Positions 14,689 to 21,375 are shown, counted from the first letter of the stretch. The stretch: DNA of 22,003 nt from Fibrobacterales bacterium (GCA_025997455.1 BNUP01000025.1:1-22003); one strand, 5' to 3'. Numbers and translations: made by a program. The notes: a model not told the origin generated them from the sequence alone.

Positions 14689-14948
14689 ATAGCCTCCACA
14701 TTGTTTATCATTGAAACATACTTCGCCTTCCAGTCCTGCTCTGCGGCTTTCCGCGTAGCAGCGGAATACGGCACAGGTTCGGATTCAGGCACTTGTCCCG
14801 TCACAGACAACCACAAAACCACCAAAAACGCCGGCAGGCAAAAAATGCTCGGCAGTAAAGAATCCCACAACGACATAGTGTATATGGAAAACCCGACTGC
14901 TGTTGCAAAGATGCCCGACAGCCACATACTGTATGAACTCTTGCTCAT
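14685..14948 (-). CDS. Small two-segment membrane protein of sigma-factor operon
   Basis: This 87-residue protein has two hydrophobic helices (about residues 9-28, WLSGIFATAVGFSIYTMSLW, and 30-50, LLPSIFCLPAFLVVLWLSV). A short polar C-terminus with AAEQDWKAKYVSMINN follows. I do not recognise the family. It is the first gene of the operon: GGAG lies nine bases upstream of the ATG, and TAGAAT further up may be a -10. The stop overlaps the next start by ATGA, so the two membrane proteins should be made in fixed proportion. It may take part in sensing for the sigma factor, by position only. Confidence 0.65.
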   Translation of the reverse strand: MSKSSYSMWLSGIFATAVGFSIYTMSLWDSLLPSIFCLPAFLVVLWLSVTGQVPESEPVPYSAATRKAAEQDWKAKYVSMINNVEAI

Positions 14949-14998
14949 AATGAAATCTCCTATTCTACTTCATTAGACGAACAAGAACGAAAAATATT

Positions 14999-15352
14999 TT
15001 ACTTATTTTGCAAGCGGATAAAATTTTTCCGCTTAAAATCGTTTCTGTGCTCCAAGCAAAAGCGCGGATATACATATTGCTTTGGGAATACTTTTATGGA
15101 AAAGGAGTTATTGCAACCGTCAAGACAGCATTTGAACGGCACTTCAATAGGATCCAAATAATTATGCTTAAAAAGCATATTCCGCATTTCGAGTGTGTCA
15201 AATTCCTTTTTCGGTTTTTGTCTCTGCTTAATATCACTGTGTTCCTCGCAATATTTAGCAATCGGGTGTCCCCAGAAAGTTTTACCGCAACCAGGCTCTT
15301 GACAAACTTTTCGCTTTATTCGTTTCCTCGGTGTGTATGTAGGCAATTCCAT
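14999..15352 (-). CDS. Zinc-finger-like hypothetical protein, paralogue A
   Basis: This 117-residue basic protein has two similar metal-binding motifs: Cys17-x4-Cys22-x12-Cys35-x2-His38, and Cys75-x4-Cys80-x18-Cys99-x2-His102 (Cys76 adjoins). The repeated pattern C-x4-C ... C-x2-H suggests two zinc knuckles. The KRIKRKVCQEPGCG start and basic character would suit nucleic-acid binding. No known family is recognised. It is a close copy of the gene at 15500-15862, with three-hairpin repeat copy 4 between them. The start lacks a Shine-Dalgarno; TATATT lies six bases upstream of the ATG. Confidence 0.7.
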   Translation of the reverse strand: MELPTYTPRKRIKRKVCQEPGCGKTFWGHPIAKYCEEHSDIKQRQKPKKEFDTLEMRNMLFKHNYLDPIEVPFKCCLDGCNNSFSIKVFPKQYVYPRFCLEHRNDFKRKNFIRLQNK

Positions 15353-15364
15353 AGCAGGAATATA
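15353..15364 (-). promoter_or_regulatory. Putative -10 of a leaderless start: TATATT-N6-ATG
   Basis: On the minus strand TATATT (15364-15359), six bases CCTGCT, then ATG at 15352. No ribosome-binding site is present. This start is not linked to a heptad array, which argues that the geometry is a general promoter feature and not a property of that repeat. Confidence 0.5.
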
Positions 15365-15378
15365 TAAATTTTACTTAT

Positions 15379-15507
15379 GGAAACCTCTAAAAACTCCCTT
15401 TGTAACACAATTCCACAGATTTGAGTTTTTAGAGACGACGGCGAACTACTCAAAGTTCCCTTATGTAAGTTCTGAAGAATTCGTTAATAGGTTGTCAGAT
15501 TACTTAC
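15379..15507. repeat. Three-hairpin repeat, copy 4 (decayed)
   Basis: The first 66 bases, with hairpin A and its loop, are identical to copy 1. Hairpin B has lost its right arm. Hairpin C is the GTAAGTTCTGA variant with a damaged right arm. The stop codon of paralogue B (15500-15502) lies within the end of this copy. Confidence 0.8.
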
Positions 15508-15862
15508 TCTCTTTTTTCTGCAAGCGAATAAAATTTGCTCTTCTAAAATCATTCCTGTGTTCCAAACAAAAGCGCGGATATATATATTGCTTTGGGTATA
15601 CTTTTATGGAAAAGGAATTATCGCAGTCGTCAAGACAGCATTTGAACGGCACTTCAACAGGTTCCAAATAACTGTGCTTAAAAAACATATTCCGCATTTC
15701 GAGTGCATCAAATTCCTTTTTCGGCTTTTGTCTCTGCTTAATATCTCGGTGCAATTCGCAATATTTCGCAATCGGGTGTCCCCAGAAAGGTCTCCCGCAA
15801 CCCGGCTCTTGACAAATTTTTCGCTTTGTGCGCTTCTTTTTCGTATATTTCGGCAGTTCCAT
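15500..15862 (-). CDS. Zinc-finger-like hypothetical protein, paralogue B
   Basis: With the start at 15862 (MELPKYTKKKRTKRKICQEP) this 120-residue protein aligns with paralogue A along its whole length. It keeps every Cys and His of the two C-x4-C ... C-x2-H motifs, while the basic patches vary. The longer frame to 15898 adds 12 residues with no counterpart in A. The tandem duplication shows most substitutions at tolerant positions, consistent with both copies being under selection. Its last codons, ending in KESK, and its stop run into repeat copy 4. The start has TACATT six bases upstream and no Shine-Dalgarno. Confidence 0.72.
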   Translation of the reverse strand: MELPKYTKKKRTKRKICQEPGCGRPFWGHPIAKYCELHRDIKQRQKPKKEFDALEMRNMFFKHSYLEPVEVPFKCCLDDCDNSFSIKVYPKQYIYPRFCLEHRNDFRRANFIRLQKKESK

Positions 15863-15874
15863 AATGAGAATGTA
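15863..15874 (-). promoter_or_regulatory. Putative -10 of a leaderless start: TACATT-N6-ATG
   Basis: On the minus strand TACATT (15874-15869), six bases CTCATT, then ATG at 15862. No Shine-Dalgarno is present. The hexamer and spacing match the paralogue A start although the surrounding bases differ. Confidence 0.5.
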
Positions 15875-15885
15875 GATAATTGTCT

Positions 15886-15976
15886 CGCGGCGGTGCAAGA
15901 GTTGAAAGCGAAAAGTTGAAAGTTATGAAGAGATAGAACTATTCTCTTTTCACTTTACTCTCTACTCTAAAATTAC
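15886..15976 (+). repeat. Heptad mosaic array H5
   Basis: A purine-rich part (GCGGCGGTGCAAGAGTTGAA, then AAGTTGAAAGT) is followed by a pyrimidine-rich part (TTTCACTTTACTCTCTACTC). The array ends in TACTACCTTCCCC, directly before the Rpn start. The two halves have opposite orientation. Confidence 0.7.
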
Positions 15977-15988
15977 TACCTTCCCCTT
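15977..15988 (+). promoter_or_regulatory. Putative -10 of a leaderless start: TACCTT-N6-ATG
   Basis: TACCTT (15977-15982), six bases CCCCTT, then ATG at 15989. No ribosome-binding site is present. Confidence 0.45.
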
Positions 15989-16846
15989 ATGCTCATAGCA
16001 AATCCGCTTTACGACACTGCGTTTAAGGAACTTATTCGCGACCCTGAGGTTGCCCGTGCGATTATTGAAACGCTGACCGGCAACAAAGTTCATAAAATAA
16101 AAATCAGAGAAACCGAGCACAACAAACCGCAAGCAGATGAAGATAAGCGACCTAAATTTTTTAGAATGGACTACTCGGTTGAAATTGAGAATGAAAGAGG
16201 CGAACTGCATAGCGTTTTAGTTGAGATGCAAAAGGCGAGCGGTGCGGAGCATATTTTAAGGTTTAGGGAATACTTGGCGGTAGCAGGATATATGCCAAAA
16301 AAGGAAGAGAGCATAGTTCCCGTTATGACTATTTATTTTCTCGGTTTTAATTTGGGTAATGTTAAAACACCTTGCTTAAAAGTTGCAAGGAATTATGTAG
16401 ATATGCTTAGCAATAAGGTTTTAGACACAAAGGAAAAATTTGTAGAGTTGCTCACGCACGATTCATATATAATACAAGCAACGAGAATAAAAATAGACGG
16501 TCAGCCGAAGAGTAAATTGGAAAAAATATTGAGCATATTTGAGCAGAGGAATTTTGCAGACGACAAAGAGGAAACTCTTACTTACGATTATGGAATTAAC
16601 GAGGACTATCAGAGAAAAATGGTTGATATTCTGCATTACATTGGCACGGAGCCGAGCGAACGCAAGAAGTTAGATGAAGAGGCTTATTGGAAACGATTTG
16701 AAGATTTTAATGAAGGTGCGGTGCTAAAACTAACCGATGAACTTGCAAGGAAAAATAAAGATATTGCAGAGAAAGACCTTGCATTGCAAACCCAACAAGC
16801 CCGCATTGCCGAACTTGAAAAACTTTTGAATAAGGAAGAAAAATAA
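15989..16846 (+). CDS. Rpn-family PD-(D/E)XK nuclease/putative transposase
   Basis: This 285-residue protein starts MLIANPLYDTAFKELIRDPE, the usual opening of the Rpn/PDDEXK-transposase family (recombination-promoting nucleases). The nuclease core shows RMDYSVEIENERGELHSVLVEMQK, giving the Asp and the E-x-Q variant of the E-x-K motif seen in this family, then HILRFREYLA. The last 50 residues (ELARKNKDIAEKDLALQTQQ and beyond) form a coiled coil. E. coli RpnA promotes RecA-independent recombination; others are poorly known. It stands alone between heptad array H5 and repeat copy 5, so a part in movement of such repeats is possible but only by position. Confidence 0.82.
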   Translation: MLIANPLYDTAFKELIRDPEVARAIIETLTGNKVHKIKIRETEHNKPQADEDKRPKFFRMDYSVEIENERGELHSVLVEMQKASGAEHILRFREYLAVAGYMPKKEESIVPVMTIYFLGFNLGNVKTPCLKVARNYVDMLSNKVLDTKEKFVELLTHDSYIIQATRIKIDGQPKSKLEKILSIFEQRNFADDKEETLTYDYGINEDYQRKMVDILHYIGTEPSERKKLDEEAYWKRFEDFNEGAVLKLTDELARKNKDIAEKDLALQTQQARIAELEKLLNKEEK

Positions 16847-16854
16847 TTTCTATA

Positions 16855-16950
16855 GGTAACCTCTATTAACCTCCTAAGAGGTTGGTAGAGGTTACCAAGC
16901 GACATGGGCAACCGGTATTTTTATGCAAATTTAAGGGGTTGCCGTCGTCT
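16855..16950. repeat. Three-hairpin repeat, copy 5 (reverse, lacks hairpin A)
   Basis: Hairpin C is the exact reverse complement of that in copies 1 and 2. Hairpin B is a variant in which both arms changed together, GGGCAACC with GGTTGCCGTCG, against GGCGAAC/GTTCGCC elsewhere; the AAATTTGCATAAAAA loop is kept. The LOG-family stop codon lies inside hairpin B, so the element encodes that protein's last residues. Confidence 0.85.
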
Positions 16951-17605
16951 TAATAATATATTCCACCGCCTCATCTACGGTGTCACTGAAATGCAACAAT
17001 TCCATATCTGCGGAGTTTATTAAACCGTCATCTACGAATTTTTGCCAATTCACAATGCCTTTCCAAAATTCCGAACCGAATAGGACAACGGGAATTTTTT
17101 TGGTTTTGCCGTTTTGGAGCATAGTCAGCGATTCAAAGAGTTCGTCAAAAGTTCCCCAACCGCCTGGAAAGGCGATAATTGCGGCAGATTGTGAGAGAAA
17201 CCAGAATTTTCGCAAGAAAAAATAATGAAATTGTATTTCTAATTCTTTATCTACGAATGGGTTTGTGCTCTGTTCAAACGGTAATTCAATGCAAAAGCCG
17301 AGTGAGGGAACTCGTGCCTCGTGGGCGCCTTTGTTTCCCGCCTCCATAATTCCCGGACCTCCGCCTGTACAAATAGCGTATTTTTGCGGTTGTCCTTTTA
17401 GCCATTCTCCGAGTTTTTTTGCAAGTTCCTGTGCATCTCGGTAATATCGGCTGTTTTCAGGGGTTCGTGCCGAGCCGTAAATTACAATGGTTTTCTCTAT
17501 TTTATTGTCATCAATTATTGCTTTTGAAGCCAAAAATTCAGACATAATGCGAATTGGTCGCCCGTGTTCGCTCTCAATAAATTCTTTGTCGTGGTAAGCA
17601 AGCAT
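16931..17605 (-). CDS. LOG-family (TIGR00730) Rossmann protein
   Basis: This 224-residue protein belongs to the lysine-decarboxylase-like LOG family. Its members hydrolyse nucleoside 5'-monophosphates to free base and ribose 5-phosphate; the plant and some bacterial forms activate cytokinins. The landmarks are VIYGSARTPENSRYY, CTGGGPGIMEAGNKGAHEAR and the signature PGGWGTFDELFE. The start is ATG 17605 (MLAYHDKEFIE); eight more codons upstream are translated repeat. There is no Shine-Dalgarno; TACCTT lies six bases upstream. The final KTTATP and stop are encoded by three-hairpin repeat copy 5, so the native C-terminus was probably replaced when the element inserted. The physiological substrate is unknown. 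Confidence 0.88.
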   Translation of the reverse strand: MLAYHDKEFIESEHGRPIRIMSEFLASKAIIDDNKIEKTIVIYGSARTPENSRYYRDAQELAKKLGEWLKGQPQKYAICTGGGPGIMEAGNKGAHEARVPSLGFCIELPFEQSTNPFVDKELEIQFHYFFLRKFWFLSQSAAIIAFPGGWGTFDELFESLTMLQNGKTKKIPVVLFGSEFWKGIVNWQKFVDDGLINSADMELLHFSDTVDEAVEYIIKTTATP

Positions 17606-17617
17606 AAACGAAAGGTA
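17606..17617 (-). promoter_or_regulatory. Putative -10 of a leaderless start: TACCTT-N6-ATG
   Basis: On the minus strand TACCTT (17617-17612), six bases TCGTTT, then ATG at 17605. The bases between differ from the other TACCTT starts, yet the spacing is the same. Confidence 0.45.
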
Positions 17618-17845
17618 GAAAGTTTGCACGCGGCGTTGCAGGGGGTATTGGGTGTGGGGTGTGGGGAATAGAGTGTAAAGTTGAAAGTTAAAAGTGTAAA
17701 GTTATTACTCTCTACTCTCTACTCTCTACTCTCTACTCTCTCTACTCTTTCAACTCTTGCACCGCCGAGTTCCCCACACCCCACACCCCACACCCTATAC
17801 CCTATACCCCTGCACTGCAAAGTTTCTACCTTTACCGCAGTAGTT
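17618..17845. repeat. Heptad mosaic array H6, two-sided
   Basis: The array lies between the divergent LOG and kinase-CARF genes and is inverted about its middle. The left half reads towards LOG (GTTTGCACGCGGCG, then GGGTGTG units and AAAGTTG units). The right half reads towards the other gene: five CTCTACT units from about 17706, TTTCAACTCTTGCACCGCCG, three CCCCACA units, two CCCTATA units, and GCAAAGTTTCTACCTTTACC. The 7-base step is clearest here. Confidence 0.85.
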
Positions 17846-17879
17846 GAGAGAAAACAGAGGATGAAAAACTGAAAATTAT

Positions 17880-19541
17880 ATGCAAAGAATTGCAATAATA
17901 AACCGAGCGGTTCCGGGTTCGGGGAAGAGTGTTTTTTCTGCTTGCATAGCAAATGCGGCAAAAGAAAATAACCTCTCTGCGGGCATTCATTCAACAGATG
18001 ATTTCTTTATGAAAAACGGGGAATACATTTTTGAATTGGATAAATTATCGGGTTTTCACGCAAAAAATTTGGTTAATTTTACCAATGATTTAAGAGAAAA
18101 GAAAAGTATTGTGATTTGCGATAACACAAATCTTTTGCCTTGGCAATCCGAGCCATATACAACAACGGCACGGGAATTTGGATACAGGATAATTTTATTG
18201 AATTTATATCCGCGAAAATTGGAAGAGCACATTAAAGATAACATTCATCAACTTCCACAAGAAACGCTTTCGCATTTTATAGATAATTTTAACAAATTTA
18301 ACGACTTAACAGATAAGAACAAACCTCGCAATCAACAACTTCATCACGCATTTAAGTGGAGCGAAGAACAGCATTGTTCCGTTGATACAGGCAAACTCGC
18401 TAATTATTTTGACTTTGATTATAAAATTGAAATTGCTCCGAGTGATTTTGTTGAGAGACAAAAAACAATATGGAATGAAGTTCTGCAAATAATGCAGGAG
18501 AAATCGCAGGCGTATTCCAAGTTCGATGTTCTTTTTCATTTGGTGGGAAAAGAACGATTTTCTCTTTTTGCGGCACTCAAAAATTTCAGGGCAAAAAAAC
18601 ATATTTTTGTTGAAACAAAGGAATGCAATGCAGATAATCTGTTGCCGTTTATTCCAAATGAAGAGGAATACGAACGCATTTTAACCAGACCTTATTCAAT
18701 AGAAGAAACAAAACGGGTAATCGAAAAAAAATTAAAAAAGTTAAACGAAAATGGAAATTTAAGAATAGCATTTAATATAAAAAACGGCACAAAAATTATG
18801 TGTCTCTCGGCGTATGAAGTGAGTCAAAAAATACAGGGAACAGCGGTGTATTTTGAGGAAAAAGCGAACAGATTTATATATTTGAATAAACACGAATCTA
18901 AAAATTTTCACGGCTTTAGCGATATTGAAGAACTTTTTCGGATAAAAGGATTTTCTTTTGAGGTATCCAATCGCGATGGAGAAATTTATAAAGCAGTCGG
19001 CAAATGGAAACCTGTTCAAGAGCAAAGAAAAAATCTTACAAAAGAAATGCTAAATGCAAAAATTGAAAAAACATGCGGGCAGGCGGGAGAGCAGGCTAAA
19101 TCTTTTGCAAAATTGCCGACCGGAGAAATTATAGAAGATTTTAGATATATAACCGGCGGTTGGCTCGAAGAGTTTGTTTATATTGTTTTGGAGAGATTAT
19201 TGAACGAAGGAAAAATTCGCGATTTGCGCATCGGCTTAAAAATAGCCGAACCAAAAAAGTTTGTTCCTTTTCAAGAATTTGATGTGGTTTTTACAGATGG
19301 AAGATTTTTATATTTTATTGAGTGTAAGTCGGGAAAATTATCTATTGAAGATGTTCAAAAACATCACGACAATATTTTGACTTACGGCGGAATTTACGGC
19401 AGAGGTTTTTTGGTCACAAAAAATTCAGCAGACAATTACCTGCATAGGGAAGATGAGAATATGCAAATTATCTGTGCAAAAGATTTTGCCGATTTTGTAA
19501 AAAATAAATTAGAGCCGAATCTATGGCAAGCGGAGTTTTAA
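17880..19541 (+). CDS. Fusion of P-loop polynucleotide-kinase-like domain with Card1/Can2-like CARF-PD-(D/E)XK nuclease
   Basis: This 553-residue protein has three parts. Residues 1-165 are a P-loop kinase of the NEDD4BP2/T4-PNK type: PGSGKS (Walker A, Lys16), STDDFF (Asp40, Asp41), FHAKN (His60), CDNTN (81-84) and a GYRIILLNLYP strand. Residues from about 215 to 345 resemble the CARF domain of Card1/Can2 (DUF1887): FDVLFHLVG, KHIFVET, then NIKNGTKIMCLSAYEV (299 on), where the family has N-x-T-G-G-T-K-x-M. Residues from about 426 are the nuclease: ITGGWLEEFVY, FDVVFTDG with Asp468, and IECKSG with Glu481 and Lys483. In Card1 cyclic oligoadenylate activates a nickase. No CRISPR or cas10 is visible here, so the signal is unknown. 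The ATG lacks a strong ribosome site. A gene for an SGNH hydrolase follows after 25 bases. Confidence 0.82.
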   Translation: MQRIAIINRAVPGSGKSVFSACIANAAKENNLSAGIHSTDDFFMKNGEYIFELDKLSGFHAKNLVNFTNDLREKKSIVICDNTNLLPWQSEPYTTTAREFGYRIILLNLYPRKLEEHIKDNIHQLPQETLSHFIDNFNKFNDLTDKNKPRNQQLHHAFKWSEEQHCSVDTGKLANYFDFDYKIEIAPSDFVERQKTIWNEVLQIMQEKSQAYSKFDVLFHLVGKERFSLFAALKNFRAKKHIFVETKECNADNLLPFIPNEEEYERILTRPYSIEETKRVIEKKLKKLNENGNLRIAFNIKNGTKIMCLSAYEVSQKIQGTAVYFEEKANRFIYLNKHESKNFHGFSDIEELFRIKGFSFEVSNRDGEIYKAVGKWKPVQEQRKNLTKEMLNAKIEKTCGQAGEQAKSFAKLPTGEIIEDFRYITGGWLEEFVYIVLERLLNEGKIRDLRIGLKIAEPKKFVPFQEFDVVFTDGRFLYFIECKSGKLSIEDVQKHHDNILTYGGIYGRGFLVTKNSADNYLHREDENMQIICAKDFADFVKNKLEPNLWQAEF

Positions 19542-19566
19542 CGAGCGTTCAACAAAGGAGAAAATT

Positions 19567-20247
19567 ATGACAACCAAAACAGCCGAACTTACTAATCTGC
19601 ACCCGGATATTGTAGAGTTCCAAAATAATATTCGGGCAAAATATGCAGTGGAAAATCAAACGGCGAAAAAAGGGCAAATCCTTTTTGTTGGCTCGTCACT
19701 TATGGAAATATTCCCAATTGAAAAGTTTCAGCAAAACCTTGATCTTGGTTTGAATAAGGTTATTTATAATCGCGGCGTTAGGGCAACTACAACTGCCGAT
19801 CTGCTGGAGCATATAGAGACACTAATTTTTGACTTGGAACCAAGTAAGATTTTCATTAACATTGGTACAAATGATATTGGCTTTAATGTGCCGGAAGGTG
19901 TTTTCCTTGAAAATTATGATAATATATTACATCAAATTAAAGAAAAATTGCCGGATGCAGTAGTCTATGTAATGGCATATTATCCGATTAACACGGCGGA
20001 TAATTTCGGCGAAGAAGAGTCGGAGCATAGTCAGTTTTATAAACACCGCTCAAATGAATTACTTGTGGCGGCAAATGCTAAAGTTGAGCAATTGGCAAAA
20101 AAGAACGGGTGCAAATTCATCAATGTTAACGCCGGATTATCCGATGCTAATGATAATTTGCGTAAAGAGTTGACATTTGACGGTGCCCATATACTCCCCG
20201 ATGGATATGAAATTGTGCTCAAAAATATGAAAAAATATTTGGAATAA
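19567..20247 (+). CDS. SGNH/GDSL-family hydrolase
   Basis: This 226-residue protein has the blocks of SGNH esterases. Block I is ILFVGSSLMEIFP, with Ser44 as likely nucleophile (GSS in place of GDS). Block II Gly is in YNRGVRATTT, block III is FINIGTNDIG, and block V is TFDGAHILPDGYE with the Asp and His. There is no signal peptide, so it acts in the cytoplasm. Relatives deacylate sugars, lipids or phospholipids; the substrate cannot be told from sequence. AAGGAG lies seven bases before the ATG. The 25-base gap to the kinase-CARF-nuclease gene, with no promoter or terminator between, suggests one transcript. Confidence 0.88.
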   Translation: MTTKTAELTNLHPDIVEFQNNIRAKYAVENQTAKKGQILFVGSSLMEIFPIEKFQQNLDLGLNKVIYNRGVRATTTADLLEHIETLIFDLEPSKIFINIGTNDIGFNVPEGVFLENYDNILHQIKEKLPDAVVYVMAYYPINTADNFGEEESEHSQFYKHRSNELLVAANAKVEQLAKKNGCKFINVNAGLSDANDNLRKELTFDGAHILPDGYEIVLKNMKKYLE

Positions 20248-20384
20248 AAGGGGCGTTCTATCCACACCGCGTTCCCTTAAAAGTTATCTCAGCATTGCAT
20301 TTGCCAATGACCAAAAAATGACTTTTTTTTGACAAATGCATTTTTTTTGAACGCACTCCCCAAAAAAAATGTATATTTATTCTT

Positions 20385-20522
20385 ATGCAACAGTCTAACA
20401 CATCGTTTTCCAAAGCAAACCGCGGTACCAAAGGTATCAGCGATGTGTTCCGTAGCATCAGTTTTAGCATATATGAAAATTACCCCCCCCCATTGTTTAC
20501 CAACATTGTAAACAATTATTAA
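20385..20522 (+). CDS. Small hypothetical ORF, 45 codons, with C9 tract
   Basis: ATG 20385 opens a frame, MQQSNTSFSKANRGTKGISD then VFRSISFSIYEN, that ends at TAA 20520-20522. TATATT lies seven bases upstream of the ATG, close to the geometry of the proposed leaderless starts. The inner part looks like protein, but after SIYEN it runs into a nine-base C tract and an AT-rich tail, as if cut off. It may be the 5' remnant of a longer membrane-protein gene; I do not recognise one with confidence. It is tentative. Confidence 0.3.
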   Translation: MQQSNTSFSKANRGTKGISDVFRSISFSIYENYPPPLFTNIVNNY

Positions 20523-20555
20523 ACCCGCAAAAAACTAATTCAAAACTGCACTTCC

Positions 20556-20675
20556 CTGTCATTCCCGTCTGCACGGGAATGACAGTGCCACATCGTCATT
20601 GCGAGGCACAAAGCAATCCATTAAAAGGACGGACAAACACCGCCCTTACCGTCATTGCGAACTTAGTTCGCAATG
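20556..20675. repeat. Short hairpins of the AATGAC/CATTGCGA type
   Basis: CTGTCATTCCCGT (20556-20568) pairs perfectly with ACGGGAATGACAG (20573-20585) around CTGC. CATTGCGAAC (20653-20662) pairs with GTTCGCAATG (20666-20675) around TTA. Between them GTCATTGCGAGGCACAAAGC is a half-site of the same kind. Such REP-like units are frequent in many genomes. They fill most of the space before the pilin gene. Confidence 0.75.
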
Positions 20676-20775
20676 CCACCCCCCACTTAACTACTGCATT
20701 CGGGCTGCGGAAAGCCGCTCCCGCGTTGCTGTTTTTAAGACAACAATGTTTTCAAACAACATATAGGAGTCAATT

Positions 20776-21363
20776 ATGAAAACAAACAAAAAAGGCTTTA
20801 CCCTCATCGAGTTGATGGTGGTAATCGTTATCATAGGCATTTTAGCGGCTATTGCCATCCCAAAACTCTTTGGAATGACCGCTAAAGCAAAAGCAGCAGA
20901 AGTAGGCGGAGCGGTCGGCACTTGGGTCAAGTTGCAACAAGCGTTCGAGTTGGAAAATAGTATTGCTGGTAACTTCAAATCTATCGGTTACACTGCACCG
21001 GGAGTTCCGGGAAGTTCCAAAAAAGAAACTTGCGAATTTGCGACTAGTATAGGTATTGGTACTGTTGTCCCAAAATCGGCAACAAGCAACTTCTGCTATG
21101 CCGAGTCAGGAGGTCAGCCGCCACAAGATGAAAGTGAAGAAGATGCGGGTGATGCCGTTTTTGAGGGGGCAACATGGTATGCTTCGAATGTGGGCAACTT
21201 GAATCTCTGTGCTAATGGATCTACATGGGCTGCTACTTTTAATAACGGTACAAATGAGCCTTTTGGAGAAATTAAAGGTGATGAAGAATGTACTACCTTG
21301 ACACCCTCTTTCAAGAAAATCGCTCCGAAAGATCCTCCTCCTTCCTCCTCCTCCTCCTCCTGA
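20776..21363 (+). CDS. Type IV pilin-like protein with prepilin signal and C-terminal serine run
   Basis: The N-terminus MKTNKKGFTLIELMVVIVII is a class III signal: prepilin peptidase would cut after Gly7, leaving methylatable Phe8, with Glu12 as the conserved Glu5 of the mature protein. The hydrophobic helix (GILAAIAIPKLFG) carries the protein into a pilus or type II secretion pseudopilus. The globular part has four Cys (two disulfides likely) and a glycine- and acid-rich loop. The end, KDPPPSSSSSS, is coded by a TCC repeat directly before TGA. Of 195 residues, it is the length of a major or minor pilin. AGGAG precedes the ATG. No assembly genes are nearby, so it is an orphan pilin locus. 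Confidence 0.9.
   Translation: MKTNKKGFTLIELMVVIVIIGILAAIAIPKLFGMTAKAKAAEVGGAVGTWVKLQQAFELENSIAGNFKSIGYTAPGVPGSSKKETCEFATSIGIGTVVPKSATSNFCYAESGGQPPQDESEEDAGDAVFEGATWYASNVGNLNLCANGSTWAATFNNGTNEPFGEIKGDEECTTLTPSFKKIAPKDPPPSSSSSS
21331..21360 (+). repeat. TCC trinucleotide repeat at pilin 3' end
   Basis: CCT/TCC units code for PPPSSSSSS. Copy-number slippage would lengthen or shorten the serine run in frame. In Fibrobacter-type secreted proteins, serine runs are common linkers, here with nothing after them. Confidence 0.7.
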
Positions 21364-21375
21364 AGACGAAACCTA

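Noticed and set aside
20258..20470. 70-codon minus-strand open frame
   Set aside because: It covers T and A runs and the reverse of a small plus-strand frame with better signals; no ribosome site or motif was seen.
20385..20522. Start of a diacylglycerol kinase gene
   Set aside because: The NRG and FRSISFSIY pattern is faintly similar to DgkA, but the frame ends too early and no further homology follows, so no name was given.
20700..20760. Sigma-54 promoter before the pilin gene
   Set aside because: The GG and GC pairs are not at the required -24/-12 spacing around TTGCTG.
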